Part shown: positions 13,801 to 28,800 of the stretch, piece by piece | Position numbering within the stretch: the stretch's first letter is position 1 | Layout of the letters: every line of letters begins with the position of its first letter | Origin: Certhia americana | Lineage: Eukaryota > Chordata > Aves > Passeriformes > Certhiidae | Direction of reading: 5' to 3' | Length of the DNA: 64,000 bases | NCBI GenBank assembly: GCA_018697195.1 | Contig: CM031879.1 | Location: forward strand, 44,850,513 to 44,914,512 | Notes under the pieces: model-generated | Seen by the model: only the letters and a program-made list of their open reading frames with translations | What the model was told of the DNA's origin: nothing | The model's database searches: none | Translations under genes and position numbers: made by a program

Positions 13801-16800
13801 TTTTTAAGTGGTGTGTACTCAGCGGCCAGGATTTAATACATGGATGCTCAAAACATTTATATATGGATGTTATTATTATAACATTAATATATTATTTATA
13901 TATGGATGCTGAGCCATGGGCGGTTTCACATCAGTACCTAATAAAGAATAAAAATTAATCTCACAATGGTATTCAGCAATTATTTTCTTACATAATTTAT
14001 TCTGGGTCATTCAACATGGGCATGAAAAAGCTGTCTGACACCTACCTGCAGCAAGGCTCCCAGAAGAGATGCCACTGCAGCCATAGCAATGCAGACTCCA
14101 CCATAAAACAGGCCTGTGTGTCAAAGGCAAAACAATGTATAAATCTGCTAAAGTTTGAAAATCACTAAGGGAAAAGTTTCTGTCTAACCCAGCATGGCCT
14201 CAACCTCTCCCAGATAAATGTACTAACATCTGGAGTTTTTCTAAGAGAGCCTGAATTGGTGATAAGGTCAAAAGGTTTCTGTTTACATTAAGAAGAGATC
14301 GTGGAAACTTGACAAAATCCTCTTTCTGTGTATTAAAGATTAGTTAATAAATGTCAGCCATATGGATTAGTCATGATGGCAATAACCTACTTAATGTTCA
14401 TATTTCTCAGCTAATCTCCTGCATCATTGTCCTTATTTTGAGGGAATGATTTTCACTTTTCAGTCTAAAATCTAGGAAGCAAAAGAGTAAATACTGGCAG
14501 ACCACTGGGAGCTGGCACAGTGACAGAGAACATCCCAGGTCACCAGGACATGGTGTCTCTTTCCAGGAGCCCTAACAATGGCTTACTTGTTTTTTTTCCA
14601 CCTCCACCCCAGTGAGTTTCACTGCTCTAGCAAGAAGTTAATCTCACTGTTCATTGTGATGTGTCAGGCAACTCATGATACCACAAACAACTATTTTGGT
14701 ATAAGCATTGTTTGCAGTGTTTAAGAAACTTATCTCAGGTGAAAATATTTAATACTTGATATCCTCCCACCAGTTTGCTGTGCTCCCTAATATGGGTTTT
14801 GACACCATGTTGGGAGTGAGGTATTTTCATTCTTACTGCAAACACTTTCTTGGGCTACACCTGCAGCTGGTCACAGACAGTACAAGTAGCAGACATGGCA
14901 GTTGCACTTCACACATTTAAACCATCTGCTCAGTCTAGTTCTGATTCTCTTTGAGTTACATTAAGTAGAAAAGCTAAAAAGAGTGACAGTCTGAGAGTAT
15001 ATCAGAGAAGATGTGAAATATCTTGTTCTCTGGAATATTTTGGGGATGCAATGCTAATGCTTGCATATCAATTCAAAAAAATTGCTACAAAACAGTTTTG
15101 TTTGCTTCTCATTTTTGAGAGATGAAAGAAAAATAGCAGGTGTTTAAGTCAGAGACATTTGTCTTTGTAGAATTCTGAATCAATACTGAACATAGATGCA
15201 GTGCATCTTTCCTTATTAAAGACCAAACAAGATGTTTTCCTGTTTTCCTTAAACTCACTTGTCCCCCATTCGTGTAAAACCTACACAGGTGATTTTGTCT
15301 CTCCCAAATGTTGCACCAACGTAGTCCCACTGGTGTGAATTACTTACTCCTGACATACACCATCATAAGCAAGATCTGAATCAAGCCTTCACTTTGTAAA
15401 GCAAAAGCAGAAAAGATGTTTTCCAGACATACTCATCCCCATGGAAATCCATGACAGCTTCTTTTCAGAGAGAGATTTGAAGGAGGGCTTAATGAGGTCT
15501 TCAACAGTCACAGCAGCCAGAGCATTGATGCTGGAGGACACCGTACTACAGAAGGCAAGATTTATACAGTTTTTTATATCTTAAAAAATGAAATCATAGA
15601 TAACAGGTAGGCTACTGGCACAGAAAAACTGCCACTGTCTAAAACAGTATCAGAAAACTAATGTAACTGCTGCATAGGTTTAAATAACTTGTTATTCCAG
15701 AGAATGCAGTCAACAGCTTAGAACAATTGTTTAAAGTAATTATCCTCAGTGAAGTCAAAGGCACATATGGATGAAAATTTGGGCTGGGCCTGGACAACTG
15801 AATAGAAATCTCTATTACATATAGCTAGGCTGTAAACACTACTGGTATACATGATACCCTCACAAATGATCTACAGCATATATCTGGGTAGGTAAAATTC
15901 CTACATCCCTGTTTACTTTTAATGCATTCTCAAAGGAGGATTCAGATAATCTAATTATGGTCACCTAAAAATTAGGCATCTAGTCCAAACCAAACTACTG
16001 TAGGTTCCCTGTGGGATCAGAGAAACCAGCACTCCTAAGACAAAAACCAGGTGATCCTTTGTCTGAATGTACTGGGCTCTTACAAGCCACCAGCTTTTTT
16101 TCAGCATGTGAAACAAATATTTTGGTTGTTCTCTCTATTTATGCAGCTACAAGTATTCAGAATTTTAAAAAAATTATTCTGGTGTCACATTTCTAAGTTT
16201 CTTAATTTCTATCTGCTTGCTATTGTTCAGAGCCTTCATTGGGAGAGACAATCTTTCTTAAAGATACTCCTTGGGAAAGCTGAACAAAACACTTCCCAGT
16301 ATGGGATAGAAGGGTATCAAACTGTCTCCTAGAGTACAAACATATAGTTATTCTTGTTTCATGGGATTAATTCAAGACAATTGGAAGCCCAGGAACTCTG
16401 GAAGTCTCTAAAGATCAGGGCTAAGGAAAGGCAGATGGCTTTGAAGCTATGCAGGTTTGAAACTGGAAAATTAAAGACGAGCAATATGAAAATTCCCCAA
16501 CTGTAGCTATTTGATGTAGCTAACAATTATAATACTCAAAAATTCCTATAGGAGAGGGGCTTTAAAAGCACAGAGAAGGATTCGTTAGAGTTTTACATGA
16601 CATGTGGCTAGCCATTTTCTCATGTTGTTAGTAGGGAACTCCAAACACCTTTAAGTCCTAAGACCCAAATATTGGAAACTATGAATTTTTAAGCTGCATC
16701 ATCAAAGAGGTTGTACTGATTTTTTTAAAGAATAGAAATTAGCTAGATAAATAAATAGGTACAAAAGATTAAAATATATATATAAATGCAACTTAAGCTC

Positions 16801-19800
16801 CAACAAAAAAGGGAAAAAAAAGGTAGTAGTTTCCAAATTATTAAATTACCTTAATGTCCCACTGTAGGCACTAGCCACAAAAAGCCCCGGCACTCCTGGA
16901 AAATCACGCAGGATATCCAGCACTAGGTATGGCATTAGCTGAAAAATTCAGATTAAGAAGTATTACCATCTTGCCCTCATTTTTTCATTTTATGACTATT
17001 GGTTTTTTTACAGCCTTCTTACTGGCATTCTGTCCAGCTGTTCTAATTTTTTAATGCCCTATCTTGCTCAATTTATTGATTTTTTACAGGGAAAACCTAT
17101 CTTAAAATGTCGACTAGAGCTACAGAGAGTCTGTTGAGACCACCTAGCTGGGGTGCCATGCCATCAGGACCTTGGTTTCCAGTGACAATTTTAGAGGAAG
17201 CTAGGGCTGGGCAGCAGGTAGTCTGTAGCGTACATCACTCCCTTGGGGGGGTTGGGTGCCACAGATGATTTTTCTGCTCTTGACTCCACAGAAAGAGGTT
17301 TAGATACAGTCTAAGAACCTCAGATATTGGTACCTGAGATCTATTTCCTTATTGGAAAGTGTGTGCCATTTTTTGACATTTGCAAGATCTAAGTGCTGGA
17401 AAGAGAAGAATCTGAAGATTTGCTTCCTATGAACCTTTTCACACACAAGTTGGTATTTTTAGTATCTTGCTTTCAGTTTCTACCAAATGAATTTCACTGA
17501 TAGGAACAGCTGAATTTCCTTCCATTTTCTTCCACCTTAGCTCTTATTTTATTCCACCCTTAAAGACCAAGTAGTCGTCCCTCAGGTGCTCCACTGCCTG
17601 TGCTCTTCTCCTGTCTTTCCAGCTACTGTCCATTGGACCATTATCCAGAGCTTGTGATTATCTTAGGCTTAAAAATACAAATAAAACTTATTTGATTGCC
17701 TTGGACCCTGACTCTGGCCAGTCTGTGGGCTGCCAGAACTCTTGTTCCTCAGGTAAATCTGCTGCTCAAGGTCTTTTTAGGGAGAGGTCATCATCAGTGG
17801 TGAGGTGGTTTCTCTGCAGCACAGTCTGACTGCCCATCTCTCTTCTGAAGGAGTGAGAGATTCACCATCACTAGCAAAGAGCTGCCTGCTGATAGCCTTG
17901 CTTCAGGTGTGTGTTTTGGGCACAAATATGTTTTGAATCTGAAAAGGATTTTGCCTTCATCAGCCTAGAGGAATTTAGGTTGGATGGCACAAAGCAGCTC
18001 ACTGGGACCCAAAGTCTCTCACAAGGGCACTACTGCTCTCTTCCCCTCACTTCTCCTCAAAGCAGTTTCATGCAATGCTGGCACTCCTGAACCCATTTTG
18101 GATGAAAAATCCACACATTTGCAGAGGCAGGTGGACTGAGCACTCTCCACATTGCAGCTCTCTCTGCTGCCCACCTTACCCAGTGCTGAGGGACTTGCAG
18201 CTCCAGAATAGCTGGGGAAAGCAGGGACTGAACAGTGCTGAAGATGGGTTTGCTGCTTCCTCCAGGTTATTCCCTGACACTGTGGTCTCAGCCTGACACA
18301 GGATTCCAGCATGTCACTGTTTCCAACCCCCTGACTCTTGAACTGCCTTTGTCTGGTTATTATGGCTGCAGAGGAAGGATACCCTTCCACCACCTTCCCC
18401 CAAAATGTGGGGCCCTACCTGGTCGAGTGCTGACACCTGGTTGGAGGTCCATGGGTCACAGTCTTTGTAGATGGAGTAGAGGGCCAGCCCACACAGTGTG
18501 GCACAGGCCAGGATCGCCCAGAGTCCCACCAGGTTGATGTAGAGGGACCTGCACCAACACACATGGAAACACCGTGTTAGAGCTCAACATCTCACAAAGA
18601 ACCTGCCAGCACCAAGTAAGGAAGCGCCCGTGTCTGCACCAAGGAGACCCCCTGGTCAGTGACTGCCTGCTGGCAAGGGAGTCACCATATGACTCCCAAC
18701 ATTTCACCTGGAGTGAGAGCACATTTCTAAATGTACAAATGACACCTCTGGTTTTGGTGCCACAGTCTGAGCACTTGTCCCCTGACAATGGAGATGATGG
18801 GAGCGATACAGCCATCCCCACATTTCATCAAGTATACAAGTTGTTCATAGCAGGCAGCAGGCCAGAGGATGCTCTTTCCCTTATGCCACACCCCTTGACA
18901 AACACCAAGCAAATTGGTAAGGCGGGGTGCCCCAGCTCCAAGTGTGGGGTACCTTATAGTCAACACCAGCACTCCTTTGACTCTGGAGCTGTAGTATTGT
19001 CCTTACACAATGCCGGAGTTGTTCTTGTAAAGCTACGAATCTCCCATTTCCTCCTGAGACAGTGTCTGTGGGAAGTAGCAATGAGACACAGGGGCCTGGG
19101 ACCTGGTCTGGAGCTGCCTCTGGCTGCCAGACTTGCAGAGAGAAGGGATTCTCAACAAGCCCAGGGCTTCCCCTAACTAAGCAACTTGGAGTCTGGTATC
19201 ATCCACAAACTCATCACCTCCCCACGTCCTGATGCAAGCTTCAGCTTCAGACAATGGTGAGACCAGAAACGTGTTTTCATCAGGCAATAATGCTGCCTTT
19301 GCCACACAACTGGCAGTGAAAAACACATTGTTCTCCTTGCTCTGTGGGGGCTTTTGCTTTCCATCTAAGTCTCTGGTTTTCTCAAATATTTCTAGGCTCT
19401 TAATGTCTCCTGGGTCACAAACCTCTTGGTATGTCCAGGGTCACAAAGTTCTTCTTGCATATAGTGGTCACTTCAAGCAAACATACCCATTGGGAGCAAG
19501 GCCTTGAAAAACAGCGTTCCTTTCCAGCAGCTGCCTCCTGGTTATCTGTGTATCACTGATAGTGATTTAACTTCCTGACAGATCACATACCCTGGACCTG
19601 TGCCAACTCTAAGACCTCCTCTGGGAGGACATTTGGTTTCTGTGCAAACATATCCATGCTTGCAATGCTTCAGGAGGCCTTTGAGTGCTTTCAATTCCCA
19701 AGAAAGTAAGGGGCAACAGCCTTTGTATTTCTGTAAAGGACCAGCAGGATGAACGAAGAGGTAAACCTAACTTTATAAGCCTTGTTGGACATTGAAATGG

Positions 19801-22800
19801 ACATTTTCAGAAAGGCATAATGTAGATTAACTAATTGAACTATCAGTTTTATACAATAGAAAAGTTACTGGCAAGCACAAAGCAACCTCTTAGAAAAGAC
19901 CTATATAAATAAAGGCTGATTATGCATAGTAGGGGAAACTGCATTTTTGCTTTGTATTTGCAATTAGGGGTGGTCTAAACACCCCTACATTTCTCTCTAA
20001 ACTAATTCAGTAAAAATGAACCAGTCCTCTTCTCATAGATGCTTACATATTGATTGGATGTCTTGCATCCATTTAGCTGAAGCCATTCCTGCACTGGTGT
20101 AATCTATGTTGATATACAACACCCAGCAACTGATTTAGCACAAAATTTAACCAGTGAATAAAATCAAACCAACTCTTTTGAATAGACATAATAGAAGAAT
20201 TAGCCAAGAGCCTGTAGTGAAGATTAGAAAGTCAAGAGAAACACACAGAAGCAAAATAAATTCTTAGTCTTGTTTTTAGGCAATTTTTGTTTTTCAACTG
20301 TGTCAGTGTTTGACAGAGAGCTGTTTCTTTTCCTTCTGGTTTACATCCCAGCTCATGGTACACCCTGTGACTAAGCACTGGAGAATAATAATTGTAGCAC
20401 AGTTGGAGGGAGGTGTTTCCATTAATTCTGTGTGAGTAACATGGGGTGGAGTTTGGGTGAAATAGGCATTTTGACAGAAGAAAGTTTATTTTCAATTGTT
20501 TGTTTCAGTCTGGCTCTAAGAATTTAGCACTGAAGTATGACAGCTGATGATCTTGAAAGGAAAGCAGTGAAAAATGTGTTAGTAGTCCATATCTTTCTGA
20601 CAGTATAGCTCTCCTGCTCTGAGTGCCTCTTATCATTCAGCTACAAGCATTATGTTCAATTTACCGACTGATTGTTTGAAGATGACAGAATGTGCTCCTA
20701 CCTATTGGTGTTTCTTGAATGGGGTGAAATCCCTTCCCAAAGCCTGAGAAAACTCCTGTTCTTGTGCCACTAAAGGCCTTCCCAAAACCTGCAAGTTGGG
20801 ACCTGTGAAGGAATTATTTTCTGAGCTCTGATGTGTTACTGTGCTGTCTCTTAAAAAGTCTTACAGTAAATGGCATGGAGGTAAAAAACCCTATTACTTT
20901 GACCTGATGACATTTTGCACTTCTGTGTACAGATTAAATAAGAGCTACAGGCCAACAACATGCCAAATGTATTTAATTACATTTGAATGAACAAACTAGA
21001 TCATCACCACAGAACAGCAGTGTTCATAATTGTGACAAGCTGCAACTATTATGCAAAATGGAATTCTCCTTGCAGAGCAAATATCTTGCACTCTGAGGCA
21101 CAAGCAAGATGCCAGAGTCCAACCACTCATGATAGCTGGACAGGGCTCTAATGATTAAGGCTTCACAACCATTAATATGAGAGCCTAAATTCCATCCAAC
21201 CCTGTACAGAAACAGATAGCTTCCAGACCTGGCCAAAGCTGCTGCAACAGCTCAGAAAACCTACCCTGAGGCTGCCATGGTTCCCATTGGTCACACTCTA
21301 CTTCTGAGACACTCTGGAGGTGTCTCTGCTCTCAAAGAGGGTAGGGAGGGCACAAGAGAAGGGCACAGCCCTAAGTGGAGTGGGTGCTGGGAAGAACAGC
21401 CTGGCTGGCACGCAAATCTGGCACAATGTATGTGTCTGTTCTTCTATAGGAAATCATTCCAGGGAGATGAGGAACATACCTCCTACCTCTGCAGTGCTGA
21501 GAACCTAGAACCCAGCCACATGCCAGAGACTGCGGAGAAGCAATCTGGTATGCTGGAGATGTGGCAGGGAATGCTGGAGATAACGAGCATCAGCTCATTC
21601 CTGTCTGCAGCACAAACGGCTGAATAGCAGACTTTCTTTACTGATATAAACAAAATATTTCAGTTGTAAATGGTGCATGATTTTGTGGGTATTTTGCTAA
21701 CTTCATGAAGGAAAAGCCTTCATAAAACTTCTTCTCTGTATGTCACTGTACCATAGAATGATAGAATGTATAGGGAGTATAGTTACGATGTGTGCTTCTA
21801 TATTTCTTCTATAAATGAACTTCAAGAGATCACCAGTAATTCTTAAATCCTCAGCTGTGAACTAATGGAATGATGCTAAAGACAAAGATAAGATCATAGA
21901 GCTAGTAAAGATACTCCATTCTAGAGTAAAGGCTCATCAGAAATGTTTGTGTTCAAGGAAAACATAACCCTCTGCCACTTTCCACAGTTAATTCCTTAAA
22001 AAATATCGTGATTATTATGAACACAAAATACATGATCACTCAGCAATTTTATCACCTATTAAATAATTTCTGGATTGCTCACACCTATATTTGTTGTTAT
22101 GGAAAATTTTTTTAGTCTCTACTTATGCAAAATTCCCACACAATGATTTAGGTTTAGTAGAGCAGCAATTCAAGATAATGTTTTGATATGATTTCAGCAG
22201 AACTACTATAATATTTGGTCTTTAGGTTGCACATAAACTTCATGCAGATATTTCTATATGAGAACACTGGTGCAGTGAAAGGCACAAAGTTCAATGTTAC
22301 AGCAATCACATGTAATGCATATACCAGTACTTACTGTCCTAAATTTCTTCTACCTGGTCCACAAAACAGAAGGCAAAAGTTGTTAGCCTTTATAAATGCA
22401 ATTTATACACTCAAAATATCCCCGCATTCCCTTTAAGAAAACCTCTCTTATAAAGAACAGCCACGGCTAAGTTCAGACAGTTACTGCAGACAGACTTACA
22501 ATTTTGCGTGGAATCTGCTTTTGCATGCAATGTATCTCTGGACTTGAGACTGGTTAACCCCGTATATGCCAGTCCACGTGAAAGTCCCACCTATAACAAT
22601 CGTCCAGAAGGTGTGCCTTTGCAAAGGATTGGGATCAAAGCTACAGTGAGAGGAAAGAGAGAAAACAGATTCAAAATATGAAAGTCTTCTTATATGTAAA
22701 GACCTTAGAAAAAATAATTTCTCCGTGCTTGTTCTAATACAAACTTTCTTAATTTGGCCAGATTCCGAACATTAAGTTACTTCAAATTTATGTGAAGTCA

Positions 22801-25800
22801 CAGAAAGCAAATTTTAAAACTCAGAGCTGATATCCTGAGCCAATGAAACACTCTGAACTGTCCAAAGGTGAAACTGGAAAGCTTTATTTGCCTGTAAACT
22901 ACAGTCTTATGTAAAGTTGTACGATGCCTGTGATGGTTGTGATGAAATGATGCTGCAGTAAAAAGTGTAATGTGCCTGCTTATCTAGAGGGACATCAGTC
23001 TAACACCAGTATAAAGGTGTGTTTACAATCCCAGCCTTTGTGGACAGAACCTCTGTAAAACATTTTGCTGGTTTAGCTCTAAGTAAATAGCAGATTTTAG
23101 GTGGCCATGAACAATTATTATTTTTAAATCAAACTTTAATATAGTAATAAATTATATTTATCTTGAATGTTATAGTATTATTCACCTACGTATAGGTGAA
23201 TGTTGTAGTATTATTTCACCTATTACATCCTTTATTCCTTTTCTTTTTCCATATCTGAATTCTGTGATTGGGAAAAGAATCAATTCTGTACAACCATTGC
23301 AAATGAGCCAAACAGATGGAAATAAGTTATTGTTCATAAGAAGAAAAAATACCCACAGACTAATTACTTCCTGAAGAATTTGGTAAAGAATTTTACAGAA
23401 CAACCTGATTAATACTGTGAACTGATAGAAAAGGACAAATTGCAATACTTGTCATACTAAATTTCCACAAATAGTACTGGATGAAGGTTCTTAGAAGAAT
23501 CTTGTATTCATCAAAGGTACAATAACTTTTCTACTTGAAATGGTTGTTGATTTAACATTGTGAGACTGAATATTCCTGAACATTTAAAGAGATATTTTTA
23601 GGCTATGATTACTTAAACAATGGAGGGTAAAATACTATTGAAACTACTTCTGTTTTTTCTTTCAGGGAAAAGAAAAACACTTCGCTTTTTCAGATTAGGC
23701 AAAAACTATTATTTTCCCATCTGTTTTGGTCCAGTCACTGAAACGCTAAATCAGCTCTTTGCAAATTGTAATTATAAACACAAATGTGGTCTCCTAATCA
23801 CCATTCTCTTTCAGTGGAATCCCAAATGTATGTTCAAAACACCAACTTGATAAAGTAAAAAAGTTTTACTCTTTCCAGGATTTTGCATGGTGTAAAACCT
23901 AAAAAGAATCCCTCAAACTAGGTAAGCTTCTTTAAAAATATACAGAAACTGGGTCAAAACTTCTGCCTTCCTCCTCCTTCAGCAGCAGTTTAATTTCACA
24001 GTTAGTCACATGAGCACTATTTGTAGGAATAGAGAGGCACATCCTCTGCAAGTACAAACTCACTCCCAGAAGTTTAATCTTCCTCCATGGTAGGAATCAT
24101 TTACAATGCGTCCAATTCCCTCCTGCACCACCACAGCTCGTATAATCACAGATGAAAATCCAGCAACCATGATTCCAACCTGGAAAACATCTGTCCACAC
24201 CACTGCCTTCAGACCACCCTGCAAGAGGAACAGCATGTATCAGGCACAAGGCATCAGCACTCCTGCTTTGCACCCACATTCAACTAACAGCAACGTTATC
24301 TGTATTATGTGTAATAGACGAATTTCATCTTCATCTTTAATGGAATTAATTCTGTACTGATGTCTTTAGGAATTGTATTCTGGAAGCTATTCAGGACATC
24401 CTGGCCCTTTTTTGAAGTGCACGGGAATTTACTTTGGCCATACACATATTTCCTTCACCACATAACCTGATTCAGAATTTTGTATCAAAAGATAAATTTT
24501 CAGACATTGCTCACCTTACTTATATACAATTCCACTAACTCCAGAAGGTATACCATTCATCTGAATAAAAATCAGTATTATTTAATCCATCATATGCAAA
24601 TAAATTTGTCACTGAGATTCTGTTTCACCATTTCTAGACACTTGGTCAATTATCACTAAATTAAAGACCATTCTTTTCATGTGGCATGCTATTTTCAGTG
24701 GCTCTATTCAATAACACACAAGACTGTTACATTTGCATTGAGGTGCTTGACAAATTGCACAGCAAAACCCTGTTAGATCAGAAATAAAATCACAAGAGGA
24801 TTTTTAGAAAGGTAAATCTACATTTTTTGCTATTCTTTCAGCGACAACAGACGTTTGAGTGTATCATAATAAAAAAGATTTCAGTTGCATAGTGGCTGCC
24901 TATGCATTCAGAGAGGTCCCTGGATAAATATGGTCCTGTGGCTACACATGTAAAATGTAATTCCACAGAATAACCTGATTATTAGGCTACCTTTTAATAA
25001 ACTCCATATTTTATGTGAGTGGTGAAAGGAACAGATTTTTCCCAACTGAAGGGCCACAACGTACCAGTGTGCAGTAGAATGTGCAGACCACACCAGTCGC
25101 CACCACTGCACCCCACAAGTCGAAGCCAGTGACTGAAAGAGAGGGAAATAGCACCAGTGTGAATGAGGCATTGGGAACAAAACACTGGAGGTCAATTATT
25201 GGGAAAAGCTAGAAATAAATTAAATGCAAAAGTAGGAGGTATAAATTGCAACGAAAAAATTAGTGTGTCTAAACCATGGGATTCACCCTAACCAGTTCTA
25301 AAACAGAAACAGTTGTTACAGATCTGGAAACTGCTAAAAAGTTGAGATTTATTTCAGGATCTAGGAAGCCTTGCCTTTAATGTGAACATTGCCAAACAAC
25401 ACGTCTAACATGTCCCCACTCAGGAAGGTTTTAAAACACGTCCTTCCTGGAAATATGTGTGAAGTTGCTACTGAGCCCTCAGGCAGGGATTTAAGCAAGT
25501 AAACGGTATGGGGGTTCCCACAGAGATAAGGCTGTTCAAGCATTGTCTAGAAGAAATGTGACAGAGTAAAAGCCTTTCTTTTATTCTTCCTTCTCTTAAG
25601 GATCATGTGTTTCTGCTATACACCACTGTGCTGTGGCTGACATACAGGCTGTCACTGCCCCAGCTTGGTATGCTCACCTGCTGCCAGGCAGGGCATCAGG
25701 GGGCTCCCTGACAGAGATATCAGGCTAATGAGAAACGCTGAAACAAAACTAGTGAAAAACATAAGTTATTCTAATTAGGAGCCAGTGAAATAATAGCTTG

Positions 25801-28800
25801 GTTTAGCATGTATTTGTAAGGCAAATATAAATATCAAAGACACAAAACCTGTGGGACTTATACGTTGGAGGAAACCAGTACAGAGTGTGTTGGGGTTTTA
25901 TTTCCTTTTTATTCAATGAACAGGGCAAAAAAAACATTCAATAAGCAGAAAAATTGTGACTTGATTCTAGCCCAAATGATTCATTTTTATTTGCGTTTTG
26001 TTATTCCCTTTCCTTGACAAATGAACAAATTAATGGTGTCAGATTAAAAGTTTAATTTGGCTCCATAGAAAAGCTTTTGCCCTTTTATAAATGAATGTGT
26101 CTCATTTTCAAATCAAAGAGTCATTGTGAAGTACAAAATGGAAATATTTAACTTTGTAAATATCACAATAAACATCTTAAGTTAACAAATTCTTTACTGT
26201 TGATTTGGTTTTCCTGGAAAAAGGACAGACCACATTAAACAGTTCCAGGCAGCCCAAAATCATTATTTACAGAACTTTTGCCTTGCTCTCATCTTGAAGA
26301 ATAGCACTTAAGCAGAGGAATTAAATTTGTCTTTAGTGCCTGTATTGCCTTCAAAATTTACTTAAGTCTTCTCAACTTTTCTGAATAAGCCATTACTTAC
26401 AGGTATTGCATCAGAGGTAGAGTAAATGAGAGCCAGCATTCCCACAAATCTCTTCTGTAATTCCTTACAGGCAGGGATTAAGGGACTAGGATTACAGAGT
26501 TCCCATTAAAAGACTTCACAGTCAAACCCAGAGCTATATTTTTAGGTGTTGCATTACCAAAAAACCCCACCAAATCAATACTATATGCAGAAGAAATTAT
26601 ATCAGCAGAGGAACAATTGCAGTGCATTCATCTTACCTTGATTTAGTGCTAAAGCTGGAGCATAAATGACAATACCAGTGTATAAAGTCTAGAGTGGGAA
26701 AAGAAAAAGGAAATATCAAAATAAATGTAAATTCCTGGATAGGTGATAACTTTCTGAGATTATTTCTTTTCAAGCATCTGTGTAGCCTGTATTTTCTAAA
26801 TTCTTAACTGTTGACAAACAATTCCAATTAGAAGACAAATTTCTGAGGCTATTAAACTCTGTAGTCTCACAGCCTAGTGTTCTTAAAACAAATACCAGGA
26901 ACCCTTAAATATAAAATCTATCTTCATCTTCTCCTGGCTTTTATAATTAACTGATTCTATTCCTTTAAAATCACAAAGGAAACAAGAGCAAAATGAAGTT
27001 AATGAGGTTTACACATGGTTTGTCAATGAATCTATTACTATCATTTTCTCAGTCTTGAGATCAATATGCCTTTCAGTATACAGCTATAATTCATGTGAGT
27101 AAGTACACAAAATTTGACATTATTTAGTCATTACGGATAGCGTTACAAGGAATTATAACCTTCAGCCTGTAAAACGAAGCCATACATGATTATATTTTCA
27201 ACCACAGTAAAGACAAAAGAAGGAGCTAGTCCATCTGCCTTTTTGGGCACAGTGGGATTCATACAATGATATCCTCAATTTCTTTGTATATGGTTTTAAA
27301 TCCTTTGCTTTTTTATCACTGTTATTACTGCCACAAGTTCCGCTATGACATGAGTTAGAGAATACAGCTTCCAATGTGCTGATGACTTCTGTGAAGGTCA
27401 GTAGTCTTGATTCAAAGCATCTGGATCACCAATAGGTCATGAGCTGATGTGCATCAGCTATCCAAGGCTGTATTCTTCTGATTTACAGAGATGGGATTTG
27501 AACATCTAGTTCAATGCCCCTGTCATGGTCAGGCACACCTTCCAAATTGCTCAGAGCCCCATTCAGCCTGATTTTGAACACTTCCAGGGATGGGCCATCA
27601 CACTTCTCCAGGCTACGTGGTCCAGTACCCCACTATCCTTGTTGCCAACAAGTTCTTCTTTATATCCACTCAAAATCTACCTTCTTTCAGCTTAAAACTA
27701 TTATCCCTTGTCCTGTCACTACAGGCCTTGATAAAAGCTGCTCTCCACCTTTCTCATAATCCCCCTTTGAAAGGCTGCAATAAGGTCTCCCCACAGCCTT
27801 CTCCAAGTTTAACAATTAATCCAAACTTTCTCAGCCATTCTTCACAGGAGAGATGGTCCACCCCCAAGACCATTTTTGTGGCCATCCTCTGCACCCTCTT
27901 CAAGAAGTCCATGTCTTTCTTGCACTGGGGACCCCACAGCTAGATGCAGTACTTCAGGTGGGGTTGCACAAGAATGGAGTAGAGAGGGAGAATCGCCTCC
28001 CTTAGCCTGCTGGGCACACTTCTTTTGGTGAAGGATAGAACTGGTTTTCTGGGCTGTGACCAGACTTTCTGGCTCATGTCAAATTTCAGCAGTATCTCCA
28101 AGTTCTCCCCTGCAAGGCTGCTCCAAATCAGTTCATCCTTCAGCCTGTACTGATATTTGTGATTGCCCACGAGCAGGACCTTGCACATAGGTTTGTTGAA
28201 CTTTATTGGTGCCACTCCTCAAGTCTGCCAAAGTCCCTCTGGATGGTGTCCTTTCCCTTTAGCAAATCAGCTGCACCACTGAGCACGGTGTCGACCACAA
28301 ACTTGCTGAGGGTGAACTCATTCTCACTATCTATGTCATTAAAGAAGGTATTAAATAGTATTGGCTCCAGTACATACAGCACTCATTACTGGTTTCTATT
28401 GGAATATTTAGCTGTTGACTGCAACGTGTTGGATGCAAGCATCAAGTTAATTCTTTTTCCTTATAATAATCCATCAGTCAAACTCATACCTCTTCAAGCC
28501 TGTTAATTCATGGGATTCAGCATGAGAACTTGAGGCTTTCTCATACACAGCAAATAGGTACCAGAAGCTTTGAACCATCAGAAGTTATAATTTGTCACAA
28601 CTATGATCACATTTTTGTGTCAATTTAAATAGGACTGATACAATCTTTCCACTTCTTCAGTAGGGTTTTTTTTTTTGTTGTTGTTGTATTATTATATATC
28701 CTTTTCTTTACATTTTTTTTGAATATTAATATTCACAGAAGAGTTAAAATTGCACCATTAAAATCTTAGGAGGTTTTCTTTCCTCACTAGTATTTAATTA

